Source: Metaphire vulgaris
Taxonomy: Eukaryota; Annelida; Clitellata; Crassiclitellata; Megascolecidae
Length of the DNA stretch: 64,000 nucleotides
Reading direction: 5' to 3'
NCBI GenBank assembly: GCA_018105865.1
Contig: CM030852.1
Coordinates: 6,605,534-6,669,533 of the forward strand
Shown here: piece after piece, positions 36,084 through 54,599 of the stretch
How the letters are laid out: each line of letters opens with the position of its first letter
How positions within the stretch are numbered: position 1 is the first letter of the stretch
Position numbers and translations under genes: made by a program
Notes under the pieces: model-generated
The model's database searches: none
Seen by the model: the letters and a program-made list of their open reading frames with translations, nothing else
What the model was told of the DNA's origin: nothing

Positions 36084-36176
36084 ACAAATGATTACTAAAC
36101 AAAACAGCAAATACTTCCTGTAGCAGACATTTAAAACGAAAATAAAGCACTTAATTTTCTCAAGAAGAGGTATAAT

Positions 36177-36363
36177 CAGGACTTTTTTTCTAGGAAAAAA
36201 GGTTTGGGAACTCATCCTTTTTACTCTTCAACAAAAACGGGTGTGGGAATGCCGTACCTGTACGTTCCCAAACGCATTATTACGTATCCATAATTATATA
36301 TACAATCTGGCAAAAAAGGTGTGGGAACGCCATTCCCATGCATTCCCACTAAAAAAAGCCCTG
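36177..36363. mobile_element. hAT-like MITE just upstream of BZW start codon
   Basis: Ends CAGGACTTTTTTTCTAG and, inverted, CAGGGCTTTTTTTAGTG. Exact 8-bp target duplication GGTATAAT at 36169 and 36364. 187 bp, with internal GGTGTGGGAA(T/C)GCC repeats, 93 bases upstream of the ATG. Confidence 0.9.
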
Positions 36364-36802
36364 GGTATAATATGGCTCAACAGTATAGCGAGAATGAAAA
36401 TTTAGGTAGCACCTTTAGACTCAACAAAATCACTTTTAAAAATCACATGTAATTTGTGCATTTTTTCAAAACATTAAATGTGTGACATGTTTAAGTGTCC
36501 AGTGAAACATTCAGTGAATAAATGCTGCAATACTGTCTCTATTAAAATCTTGATGACTCTCAAATTGTAACTCTCAAATGCTAACGTATAACTGAATTTC
36601 GAGAACGAGTGAAAAGTAGAGATCATTCTGAGCAAATCTGTCTTGTCTCCCTGGAACCCCTGTTCCTGTTTCCACTCTGGCTAATCTCTGCACTGACCTG
36701 ATCTGCCTGCGGACAGATTTCGATCCCTTATCGTCCTCACACAGGACATATCCTATTGAATCGCTTTAAACCCGTCATTAAAATGGTGCTACATAAGCGC
36801 TT

Positions 36803-36953
36803 TATTAACATTATTTATTATCACAATTTATTATGTATTTTTATTATTTTTTATTATCATTATTACTATTACTATTATTATTACTATTATTTTTATTTTT
36901 ATTATGATTGTGATGATTGTGATGATGATGATGATGATAATGACGATAATGAC

Positions 36954-36993
<40 letters not shown>

Positions 36994-37030
36994 GTTGTTG
37001 TTGTTGTTGTTGTTGTTGTATAATCATCAT
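36803..37030. repeat. compound microsatellite TTA, GATGAT, TTG, ATC
   Basis: Long TTA tract, then GATGAT, TTA again, about eight TTG units and ATCATC. Confidence 0.92.
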
Positions 37031-37279
37031 CATATGGTTGGCTTACTGACAAAAGCCAAGACGCAGCTGTGCTCCAAAATAAACGGAATTTCGCTTAAAT
37101 CGATTTAGAAATTGAATCAGAACAATCGTGAAACATTGTAAGGAAGACAAGAAATGAAACGACTCACTGTGACTTTGTTGATAGGAAACGAGAAACGAAC
37201 AAATTTCTAAGAATTTCAACAGAATTTCTCCTCTGGACTTCGATCCTAAACGCCGCACTGAATATAAAATCACTGCAAA

Positions 37280-37413
37280 GAGCTGTCCGTTAATTACGTC
37301 AACAAAATAGGGAGAGAGGGTTTTGACTTTTGACATAATTATAGGAGGTCACTGAAGTTGACAGTTGTTGACTAGGAGGGTCAAAATTGTTGGCGCAATT
37401 AATGGACAGCTCC
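37280..37413. mobile_element. MITE, GAGCTGTCCRTTAATT ends
   Basis: Left GAGCTGTCCGTTAATTACG, right inverted GAGCTGTCCATTAATTGCG. About 134 bp. Diverged second copy at 37518-37666. Confidence 0.75.
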
Positions 37414-37517
37414 TAACATGTTGCAAATGAATATCGCAATTTTCAATATCTACTTGAGGCCGTTTAAAATTCCTTATGTTTTGAATATCATTTAGAAAAT
37501 TTTAAAGGATGGACACA

Positions 37518-37666
37518 GGGGCTGTCCATTAATTATGTCAACAATTTTAAAGCAATTTTGTCACCCCCTCCCCTTGTCAACAATTGTCAACTTTCACTTA
37601 ACCCCCTTCCCATAATTATGTCAAAAACTTTTGACCCCCACCCCCAAGATCAATGACAGGTCCCAA
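37518..37666. mobile_element. second copy of the GCTGTCCATTAATT MITE
   Basis: Starts GGGCTGTCCATTAATTATG; the right end AATGACAGGTCCC is diverged. Adjacent to the foldback element that follows. Confidence 0.6.
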
Positions 37667-37759
37667 CTACAAGGTTATTATTTTTGTGGTAATGACCATT
37701 TTCCCCTGTTTTGCTCATCGAGTGTCAAAATGTGGTGGCGATGACCTTTTTTGCCGGTG

Positions 37760-38208
37760 TCCGGTCTTTTCATCCCAGTCACTTAATCCTAGCCATTTAA
37801 TCCCAAGTCTTTTAATCCCAAATACCTGTTCAGATAATCTAATGACACTCAATGATATAAAAAGAAATGTTTGTGTTACAAAAACATAGTTAAATATGGT
37901 TATAGGATAAAAACAAATAGGGTTAGTGTTAAGTTTAAGGAATACATTTCAGGATTAAGTGAATGGGATTAAATGGATACAGTGGCGGCTCCACCGGGGG
38001 CCCCGTGCCCCCTATTGAGTGCCTGGCCCCCAGTTGGGACCCTACACTTAATGCTACATACATTAAACAACAAATGGTTGGCCCCCCATGATTAGAAGTT
38101 GCCACCCCAACAACGGCCCCCCACTTGCCAAATCCTAGAGCCGCCACTGAATGGATAGGAAGAAAAGACTTTGGGATTAAGTGACCGGGATTAAATGACA
38201 GGGAACCT
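37760..38208. mobile_element. foldback element of TTAATCCC units, interrupted by a MITE
   Basis: Left arm has GTCACTTAATCC, CCATTTAATCCC and GTCTTTTAATCCC. The right arm carries them inverted (GGGATTAAATGG, GGGATTAAGTGAC, GGGATTAAATGAC). A MITE (37980-38149) is inserted in the right half. Confidence 0.75.
37980..38149. mobile_element. hAT-like MITE with exact target duplication
   Basis: TIRs CAGTGGCGGCTC both sides (right inverted); exact 8-bp duplication AATGGATA at 37972 and 38150. 170 bp, GC-rich. Nested, so younger than the foldback host. Confidence 0.92.
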
Positions 38209-39741
38209 TTTTTGCCATGCTTTCTTCCATTGTAGTAAGTAGTAATAATGTTCTGCAGACTGATCTTCCGGATTGACCTGGCTCTAATTCTATTTGGATT
38301 TGGTGTGCCATCGGCTGATGCCCTGGGCATTATGATAGTGGCGCCAAGAAGTTTATTGATTGATTGTAGTATTCCATGTACACTCCCTCCCCAGTCACAA
38401 ATCTTGAACCTCCACTAATGCATTGTCCATAAATTAAGTCACCCCTCTTTTAAAAAAGCCCGGTCTGTACAGAGAAGACCTTAATAACTAGGGCCTATCG
38501 CCCCATCTCAAATCTTTCTCTCCTGTCAAAACTCACCAAGAAAGAAGTTATATGAGCATGGATACTGGATAGCCTATGCAGCTATGTTCATATTTTTTGT
38601 TTTGTTTCATTTTTTCTTTTCTCGCAACACTAAACCTGATTTTGGCACCCCTCCACCCACAGAATAATAATATACAATTTAAATTTTTGTTGGTCGGCCA
38701 ACCAAGGGCAGGGTTTAACACCCAACCCCCCTTGGCTACACCGCTGCTGGATACAGTACTTTGAATTGTCTGGCATATCATAGTAGTCCTATAAAAAAGT
38801 ACTGTCAAGTCTGCTGCACGCAGGTGGTACCAAATAGGAGCATTGCAACACAAAGACCTCAAAATTTTGATTAAATGTGATTTGCAGATAAGTAGTTGTG
38901 TGTGTAAAACATAATAACGTGGTCATCAAATGATTAAATGACACAGTTTTTAACAACAGATGTAAAGAGTCTGTCTGCGCAGCTGGATAAGAAAAGATAC
39001 TAAAAGACAAAGGCAATAGCACTTCAATCGATAGTCTAACTGAAGATGGATGTTCAGTGAATTTAGTAATCAATCCATATGCTGTGCATTGATTATGCAC
39101 AGATGCTCTTGACAAATCAATATTTCTATACAAACAGAATGTTAAAACTCTGTTAAAACAGACTACACAGTAAACGACCTTCATCTTGAAATATGACAAT
39201 GGAGCAGATCAAAACAACCTCTCAGTATAAAAAGGGTCACAAGTAATTATCACAAACACATGTGCACAAAAAGCATCATGAAATTTTTATAGTCATTACT
39301 GCAAATTAAACTTTTAAATTGAATCAGAACAACTAAAGTGAATAAATTGCCAATTTTTTTATAAAATGTTCAATATTTAACACAAAATACTGCGTTATTT
39401 CAGTTAATTATCAGGTATATTAACCACTGGAAATTTGAAGACATTAAATGGAACAGATATGTGCAAAAACTGAATTACTAGTCACAAAAGCAATTCAGTG
39501 CTTTCAAAATGAAAATTATTCTATCAACCAAATATCATTACCAAGAACAGTTTTCAGCAAAGTTACATAAGAAACTTAAAAGAAGTGATAACTGTTACAA
39601 ACAGAGGGGAAAATATGCAAAACTTCCACAAAATGAGACATCAAGAACATTTACAGAAACAAGGTCATGTTAACAAATTGAATAAAGAAAATTAAAACAG
39701 TATCGTGGCTGAAGTCAGCTACAGTCAAAATAAAAGTGATT

Positions 39742-47140
<7,399 letters not shown>

Positions 47141-47362
47141 TTTCTCTTCATTTCTTTCTTCGTTTCTTTCTTCTTTGTTCATTATGCTAAATAGGCAAGT
47201 CAAATAAGTAAATAACAGCACTACAGATTGAGAGGAAAGCCATTAGCGATGCAACTTAAAAACTAGTTTTCAAAAATTGCTCATTTGCACCAGTTATCTT
47301 TTTTATGTCTGGCTGTATATATGTCTGTCTATCCTCAGTGGCGTAGCAATATGCTCGGGGGC

Positions 47363-47642
47363 CAGAGACGTAGCTAGGATATCCGACGCCAGGGGCCGGG
47401 CAAAGTGTACCGTCGGCGCCCCCTCAACACTGCTGACAAGCAAAAAAAGTTCGTCACATCGTTCCTGGCGCTCCTCGTGATCAGAACTTACGCCCCTCTC
47501 CTTATACTCCTGACAAGCAAAAAAGGTCGTCGTGCATGTTTCTTCTTATTTATTATGCATTTCACTTACCCAAATACCCAATTTTGGCGCCCCCACCTCG
47601 GTGTCCGGGGGCATATGCCCTCTGCCCCTAGCTACGTCCCTG
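47363..47642. mobile_element. MITE, CAGAGACGTAGC group
   Basis: Ends CAGAGACGTAGCTAGGAT and, inverted, CAGGGACGTAGCTAGGGG. Two core words: CTGACAAGCAAAAAAAGTTC and CTGACAAGCAAAAAAGGTCG. Inserted in or beside another copy starting CAGTGGCGTAGC at 47337. Confidence 0.75.
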
Positions 47643-47822
47643 TCGACAGGGGGTTATCATTGTATTTGTTCCCTTTTCAAATGCATCACAAACAAAATAA
47701 AGGTAATTCTTGTATTTTTCCTCTCCGGATACAAAAATTTTGGGGGAAAATTTCACCCCAAGCCAAAAGAAATTCTTTTGGGGGGATTCCTCTAGAGAAG
47801 GCCTAGAATAAACACTGACTTT

Positions 47823-47895
47823 AGCGATCTCTCTCCCTCTCTCTATATCTATATTCTCTCTCTCTCTCTCTCTCTCTCCCTCTCCCTTTCTCTCT
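47823..47895. repeat. (CT)n microsatellite
   Basis: CTCTCT with CCCT interruptions. Confidence 0.9.
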
Positions 47896-48049
47896 GTCTG
47901 TATTTCTATTTGTACTCTCGTTCAATTGCTTTCCTCTCAATCTGCGTGTCTCTCATTCTGTCTACATGACTGTCTCCACGTACTGTCCTTGAGTTTGCTT
48001 GCATGTCAGTTCCTGTATATATGTTTTATCATTATTTACATTTAATTGA

Positions 48050-48450
48050 ATAGACGGGATCCCCCGCCTAGTGGGCGAGCGCGGTGGCCTGAGGTAGAGG
48101 AGGCTATGATAGGCCCCACTGAGGGGAGCAGTCCCATGTGTGGGGCCGCAGGTCCTACTGGGGCGCAGCCTCCCGTCGGAAACCTAGCTCCAGCCTCCCC
48201 GTGGGGGCTGTATCCTCCACTGGGGGCACAGCCCCAGGGGAAAAAGGCCCAGCCCTCCGTGGGAGACAAAGCCCCTTTGGGTCCGTAAGCCCAAAAGGGG
48301 CCGTAGGTAACACTGGAGCCTGGAGGGCGCATCCCCATTGAAAGACCAAATCCCAATGGAATCGTAGGCCCAAACCGTAGTCGTAGGTTCCGTTATGGTG
48401 TGCAGACCCTTGCGGTGGGGAGAGGGAAGACCACCCAGTGAGCACATTGA
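48050..48450. repeat. GC-rich array of short hairpin units
   Basis: About ten diverged units of roughly 25-30 bases built as GGGG-(6 to 8)-CCCC, e.g. TTTGGGTCCGTAAGCCCAAA and GGGGGCACAGCCCC. Open frames across it on both strands are periodic (PPGG-type) and not convincing proteins. Confidence 0.8.
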
Positions 48451-48559
48451 ATAAATTTTAAATGATAATCTACGCATTCACAGGTTTTAAAAATTTTTAT
48501 ATGTAGGCCTAATAATACAAACTTTTGCAATAAATCGGAAAAGGAGATAGCCACTCTCT

Positions 48560-48588
48560 CCCGTCATTTTTGACGGGTTAACAGCTAG
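48560..48588 (+). mobile_element. Helitron-like 3' terminus
   Basis: Hairpin CCCGTCA-TTTT-TGACGGG (48560-48577), then TTAACAG and CTAG, followed by T. This is the layout of Helitron 3' ends (stem-loop, short gap, CTRR, insertion before T). A possible 5' end is A/TCCCCCGCC at about 48059, not proven. Confidence 0.6.
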
Positions 48589-50261
48589 TTAATATACAGT
48601 ATAATTTCATCAGAAGTTTAATATAAAATTATAAATAATATTTAAATCATAGGTAAGACTTTTAGTAACTGTTCTTAATTTGATAATAGTATTTATTTGT
48701 TTAAGTTTTAAATTGCTGTTAGAATGTAACTGCCACCAAATACTACTGTTACTTGAATTCAATGATTGTCACTATTGCTGAAAACAATGTAGAAAAGGTA
48801 AAAAAACATCCAGCCCTCCGCATGGCAATTAAAGTTTAAAGTGGCCCCCGGGTCACAAAAGGTTGGCCACCCCTGAGTTTATGCAATGACTCCATTTAGA
48901 GTCAAAGGTTACAAAAGGGTTAATAATAATTAATGATTATTAATCAATGGTACTCCAAATCCATTCACAAAAATACCAAGTCACTAAGTCCATACATCCC
49001 AGAGACAAGTCAGTGGTTAAGATCCACCCTACAGAAGCAAAATCAGCTGGTATGACGCAATTTAAGTCTTTGGATAATACAGTACATGTTTCATTCTTAA
49101 GCAGATTCAGAGGTGTCGTTTGGGGGAATGTTCAAATCTTGTTGTCTGCCTTAGGTCTACAGCAGTGTCTCAAGAACTGTGTGCAACACTAGTGTGCCGC
49201 TAGAGATTCCAGCTGTGCCGTGAAAGAATTTCAGAATTTTACTATTATTTTAATTTTTTGTTCCCTTCCTAAAAATTTTGCCGGATGAGCAAGTGTAAAA
49301 ATGGAGTCATATATAGAACTCACACCAGCCTGGTGGCACAGTCTACAATACAATATATCGGACATCCATTTTTTTATATAACGCTGCGCGCTTAACGATA
49401 CAACTTAAATTAACGTCTTTCGTTGACGTCACCGTCCTGACCTTTACAATGTAAAAACAACAGCGTCTGAGCGCGCAAGGATACATTTGACCCAATTACG
49501 TTTTGAAATTATTACATTGCATGTGTTGAGATGTTGCAATAGTAGGGTAACTATAAGTATAGTAACAGTTGAATTTGATGCTTTTAAAAGATTTAGCCCT
49601 ATGAAATTTGAAATGGATAAATTTTTGGCAAGATCTGAGAAAATGCAAGGTGAAAACGACACTAAGGAAAAAACAACGGCGAAAATCTACAGTCTAACAA
49701 CGTACAAATATCTTTGTTAAATCTACATATCATTATATGTGACTGCAGACCCGGCAGTTCCTTAATAAAGAACACTCAATTTAATAAATTGTTGATTGGT
49801 TTTGTAATTTTATGAAGAATGATTCAGAAAAATTTGTTTGTTTAATGTTCAAATCTAAAAAGTTTGTCTACCTAAGGTCTACAGTGTACTTCAACATCAC
49901 TTTTGCACTTGGGCATAAAATTTAGCTGCAAATTTTATGGATGTTTGTCAGCCTAGATCCTCAATTCCTCCACTAACCCTATACAGTACATCACAACTAC
50001 ACTCAAGCATTAATCAAAAGTTAGAGTGACACACACAATAAATACACTGTACGTGCAATTGTTACCAGAATCTAATTACTGTACTGTAATCTTGAGAAGC
50101 TTTTCAAGGCATCAGAAAAATAACACAAAAACTTTACACCAAAAACGATGTCAAAAGCTGAAAGTATTGTTACTGTCATCTTAATTTTCAATTCAGAAAA
50201 ATTTTACTTTCTGCAATAAAAGGCATACAACAGCTTCAGCCATTATATTTATTAGTGTGTA

Positions 50262-50431
50262 TGGTCACTAGCACACATTAAGTCATTAAAAAGTGAGGAA
50301 CCATAAGTGTGGAGCTAATCAGAGGCAAACAACTTGCCCAAGGTTGCTAAGCAGTGGCTAAATATTGTAAGAATTGAATCTGCTACCCTACAGTGTGTGT
50401 CAAGAATCCTACCATTACTCCACCGCACCCC
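50262..50431 (-). mobile_element. tRNA-derived SINE, second family
   Basis: CACATTAAGTCATTAAAAAG, ACTTGCCCAAGGTTGCTA and TCAAGAATCCTACCATTACT match 26148-26303; the B box is diverged. Confidence 0.65.
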
Positions 50432-50873
50432 ATCACCAAATTAGCCCATATTATAATAACCAAATCTAATTTAATGATTTAAAAAGATCAACAATTTAGT
50501 TAAAACCACCAGTACTATACACTACAGATTATAGCTAATTAGTAGACCACTCCTCCCAAATGCATATAATTTGCCAACTTTATCTTTGAATAATTATAAT
50601 CACTAAGATTGTGCCAGACGTTAAGTAGTATGAAGAAACAACAAAAATATTCAATTTCCAACACTTTCTTCTATCGTGCATTGCAGAAGAAATCTCAATT
50701 TCTTAATAAATTCAAATAATGATTTTTCTACCAGGTTCTTAATATTGAATATAAAGTTTGTGGTCCTCTCTTGTTTCAATGATTAATTGTTTCTCAACAC
50801 AGAGAAACCATGCAAGGACATAACAGACTGTGACGCAAAAACCATTCCATTTTGAAAACCTAGTAGTGCCAGA

Positions 50874-51037
50874 TTAGAAGGCAAAGAGAATGAGAAAAGC
50901 CATCATGAGACAGAATAGACCCATAGCCTCAGACAGCGCAAATCCTAAAATGGCATAGGAAAAGAGCTGTTGCTTAAGAGAAGGGTTACGAGCATATCCA
51001 ATCACAAGACTGCCAAAGACACTTCCAATACCAGCCC
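50874..51037 (-). CDS. ATP5MC1: ATP5MC last exon
   Basis: Phase 1 in, stop TAA 50876-50874. Encodes [20 protein letters not shown] and [20 protein letters not shown]; nearly invariant across animals. Confidence 0.97.
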
Positions 51038-53038
51038 CTAAAATGCAAACATATGATTTCTTAGCAATGTTAAATTAAACGAATAAGAAATATATACATT
51101 TTCTCAAATGTCACTTGGCATGATTGTAAACAAGGATTGTAGAGTTAACACTGGCCTTAATAACGGAGAGTGGAAAATTTGGACTAAAAATAAACACTAA
51201 CAAAACAAAAATTATGCCAATTACAAAAACAGTTGGGGAATGGCCAAGAGTATCACACAACGGAAAAGAAATTGAAATAGTGAAGAATTTCGTTTACTTG
51301 GGAAGTGAATTGGAAGTAAAAGGAGGCTCGAACTTGGAGATTAAATGAAGAATAGCATTGGCAGGATCAACCTTAAACAGGCTACACACCAATATTTTCA
51401 AAAGACATGACATTGGGATGAAAACAAAACTAAGAATTCTCAACACTTGTGTAATACCAATACTAATTTATGGATGTGAATCTTGGACCATAAAAAAAGA
51501 ATTGGAGAAAAAACTAGTAGCAACAGAAAATAAATGGCTAAGAAGAATACTAAGGATTGGATACAAAGAACATATAACAAATGAAGAAGTTAGAGAGAGA
51601 ACACTGCAACCGAGCATCATGGAAGTTATCAGAAAAAGAAGAATGAAATGGACTGGACACATACTCAGAATGGAAGAAATAAGAAACCCAAAACGAATTT
51701 CAACTACAAACCAGATAGGAGAGGATCTAAAGAAGACCAAAAAGACAATGGGTGGAGGAAGGATTGGAAGAGGATCTGCACATGGCAGGGCTGAATCTCA
51801 ATGGAAAAACTGATGGAAGACACCAAATGACTTTGGAAGAAATAGCAAAGGACAGAGAACTTTGGAGAGATGTCATGGAGAAGTCAATAGCTGGACACAG
51901 CTGGAGGACGAAGACCTGACTGACCTGATGCAAAACTAATTATTTCAAAAGCAAAAGTCGATGAAAGAAAAGTCAACTGGCACAGGTGAATGTCATAAGA
52001 AAAATAATTTTAAAAAGTCACTATTCTTGGCATCTTTCATGTCTCCTGAAGAAAATCGTGCAAAATGCATTATAAAACCAAGATTGTTCATAATAAAAGA
52101 ATTCTATTGCAGCAAATGTATAAACTTTTGAATCGCTTCAAATTCCTGATTTCTCCAACAGCCCCTGACATCTTGAAACATGCATCATTGAGAAAATTGC
52201 CGTCAACAGACTAATTTTAACTAATCAGAGCATGCTACCAAGTAACAACCTGATCCAGCCACTCCAACAGTAGCAGCACCTGCACCAATATATTTTGCCG
52301 CTTGATCAATGTCCCTTCTGACAGAAGACGTCTGAAGTTGCCTCAGCTGCGAGAAGGACGACAGACAACTTGCAAGCACGGCCTGCTGCTGGTTTCCAAG
52401 CAACCCTCCAAAGCACGCAATGCTCTGCACATTCTGCTTAAAACAAATGACAAAATGTAAAAAACACACAGAACCTTATAACATGCACTAAATGCATGGT
52501 GGTGACACTAAATTTCCTTTACACATAAATGATTGGTCTGTAAAGGGGAAGCATTTATCAATCAAATCAGATGTTTTTAGGTAAAATACTACTACTGACA
52601 TGTCTGAACAGTTATAAAATTCTGAAACAAAGAAATAAATTTATGTAAATCTGTAGGAATAATCAATCAATTTCAATTGTTTTCTCATAGTCTGCAACAT
52701 AACTTACACATACATTTTGAACAAATTCATGCAATTTAAAGATGCTAATCTCTAGCATTGCAACAAATTAATTTTCAACTGCTGAATATCAGGCATTCAG
52801 TGATCATGTCCTCTCGGTAAATTCAGTTTCGGGAAAAGTTGATTCATCACAATGCCCATTTAACCAGAATTGATACGAAATTACAGAAAGTCAAATGAAG
52901 ACATACAATCTTGTCATTTACCTAACTCAAGTTCTACTATAGGATAAAAGAAAAACAAAGAACCTGTATGTCTTTCTTAACAGTTCCACCCTGAACAATG
53001 GCACTCAAAGGTCGAATGGTGGCTGCGCCATTAATTTT
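50874..53038 (-). CDS. ATP5MC1: ATP synthase F0 c subunit precursor (ATP5MC), first coding exon missing
   Basis: Proteolipid of the proton-driven c-ring in the inner mitochondrial membrane. Exons 53038-52964, 52433-52250 and 51037-50874, all in phase. The mature part starts [20 protein letters not shown] and spans two transmembrane helices joined by the loop [10 protein letters not shown]; the proton-carrying Glu lies in [11 protein letters not shown]; it ends LILFAF. It is preceded by a presequence-like stretch ([13 protein letters not shown] ... QLQTSSVRR) and a likely cleavage site before DID. The start codon must lie in a further upstream exon, which I could not find. Vertebrates have three genes differing only in the presequence, so the paralogue number is not meaningful here. 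A LINE fragment sits in the last intron. Confidence 0.95.
51133..51930 (+). mobile_element. non-LTR retrotransposon fragment in ATP5MC intron
   Basis: [17 protein letters not shown] and [17 protein letters not shown], a stop, then [40 protein letters not shown] and [20 protein letters not shown]. Typical RT palm end and thumb. Opposite strand to the host gene. Confidence 0.88.
52250..52433 (-). CDS. ATP5MC1: ATP5MC exon: presequence end and first helix
   Basis: Phase 0 to 1. Encodes [28 protein letters not shown], then [20 protein letters not shown]. Donor G/GTTGTT. Confidence 0.95.
52964..53038 (-). CDS. ATP5MC1: ATP5MC exon: presequence
   Basis: 25 codons, phase 0 both sides, acceptor TTTATACAG, donor CAG/GTTCTT. 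Encodes [20 protein letters not shown] and KKDIQ. The only ATG in it is out of frame and soon meets a stop. Confidence 0.8.
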
Positions 53039-53557
53039 CTGTATAAACAAGTAAAACAACAACAATAGTAAACCTGCATTTCCATACAAAGTGCAGCTAA
53101 TTTAAATCCATATAAAAAAATTATAAAAGCTATCAAGTCATATTTATAAAGTAAGATTACCCTAATTATACTTTATTTAAAAGAACCTTGATACACCCCC
53201 AACACATCTTTCTACAACGTGGCTATGCATTTCATTTCAACAGCATTAGGATGACAGAGTAACAATGTTGAAGAGACGGTAAATAAATACATTTGGCAAC
53301 AAAACTGTGTTGGGAAAATTTGCCCAAATATCAGTTCACCCCATGTGTCCCACATCCCATAAAAACATAGTATTTCATTAGTGTTAAATGGCTGATAATA
53401 ATAATCTGCTATATTGGCAGAACAAAAAACTCTGAAGTAGTCCTCCCCATGTCATGCTTCGATTTCAGAGTTGACTGAATGAAGCAGTTGAAATTGTCTT
53501 ACTGCTACTGCTAAAAGGCTAGACTCTAAACTTAAAGCATCAAAATAACCAATGCCA

Positions 53558-53784
53558 TTTTAAAATGGCTGGTGTTATTCGTGCTCGAGCACGAATTGCT
53601 CTGAATAGTTATTCGCGCTCGGAAACAAAGAGGAAGCAATTAAAGTACTTGTCGGTTATCCGCTACCAACGGACAGCTTGCTTGAATGGACAAGGGGTAT
53701 TACTCTCAGCAAAAACCTAAACCTAACATAACCTTTTATTCGATATTCGCGCTCGGAGCGCGAATAATCACTTTCATTTTAAAA
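53558..53784. mobile_element. foldback element with hairpin at each end
   Basis: Left TTTTAAAATGGCTGGTGTTA, right inverted TTTTAAAATGAAAGTGATTA. Each is followed by an inner palindrome: TTCGTGCTCGAGCACGAA (53579) and ATTCGCGCTC-CGG-type hairpin (53747). 227 bp, upstream of the ATP5MC coding exons. Confidence 0.7.
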
Positions 53785-54371
53785 CAACCGGAATGCATAA
53801 ATCACTGCCAACTTTGGTTGTCAATTGATGAGCTATCAACAAATCAGTATTTGATTTTTGCCAAAAAAGCAGTAAAGGTCAGACAACTGCAACATCAAAA
53901 TCTCAGACCACTGACTGGAGGCCAGACAGCAAAATAGCAGAATTTTATGTCCTATATGGTTGTCCTTAAACAGCGAGGGCATGACAGTTGGGCACAACGA
54001 TTTTTTCTGCGAATAATTAGCCTAGATCTTAAGGGAAAGAGCGACGACGAAAGGCTCTGGCAGGGTCACTGACCAGGGTCCTGACGACCGGCGAAACGAC
54101 GAACTTCGTGCTGGAAAGCATCGCTGACTGACGACCCGACCTTGACTAGACAAAAAGCCAAACAAACACGCTCTTACAGCCTCAAGGTCAAAACTCCCGT
54201 TCAACAGAAACCTAGGGAAAATTAATCACTAAAATAAATTCAAACTAATAAACTGAAGGAGTATTATAACTATATTTATGGCAATTCGAAATCTCAGATG
54301 AACTGAAGATCAGAGAAATTAGGTGTCCATTCGCTCACCCACAGTTACTCTACAGAAGTCAATGGACGCCG

Positions 54372-54379
54372 CCGGAAGT
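54372..54379 (+). promoter_or_regulatory. ETS/GABP-type site CCGGAAGT, likely ATP5MC promoter
   Basis: CCGGAAGT in a GC-rich patch (54361-54415) within AT-rich DNA. NRF-2/GABP sites of this form are common at genes for mitochondrial proteins. On the minus strand a strong donor (GTGG/GTGAGC) follows at about 54341, so a 5' UTR exon may end there. Confidence 0.45.
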
Positions 54380-54599
54380 AGCACTGCCGGCCCGCCAGTG
54401 CTGCCGCTTCGCAAATATCTCTCTTAAGTGTAAGTAAGTAGAATAGCATGCATTTTTGAACTGAACTAAGGTTTATTTCAACTAAAATCATCGTTAATTT
54501 CTGACATCAATTACAAAAAATGACATCAAGTAGCTCCTTAAAATAAACGCTCAATCTCAAATGAATATCCACAGACTAATTTTTAGTCATTCATGCCGG

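Larger units (their letters stand above)
36364..39741. other. spacer between BZW 5' end and CDK2 3' end
   Basis: Holds a long TTA/TTG microsatellite, two copies of a CTGTCCATTAATTA MITE, a foldback element with a nested MITE, and a LINE tail. The BZW transcription start should lie near its left end. 38770-39740 shows nothing recognised except presumed CDK2 3' UTR. Confidence 0.5.

Noticed and set aside
36756..37052. Long open frames rich in Tyr/Ile/Thr on both strands
   Set aside because: Translation of a TTA/TTG microsatellite; periodic, no homology.
48042..48477. Overlapping open frames of about 65-104 codons on both strands
   Set aside because: They follow the GC-rich hairpin repeat, are open in several frames at once and read as PPGG-like periodic peptides.
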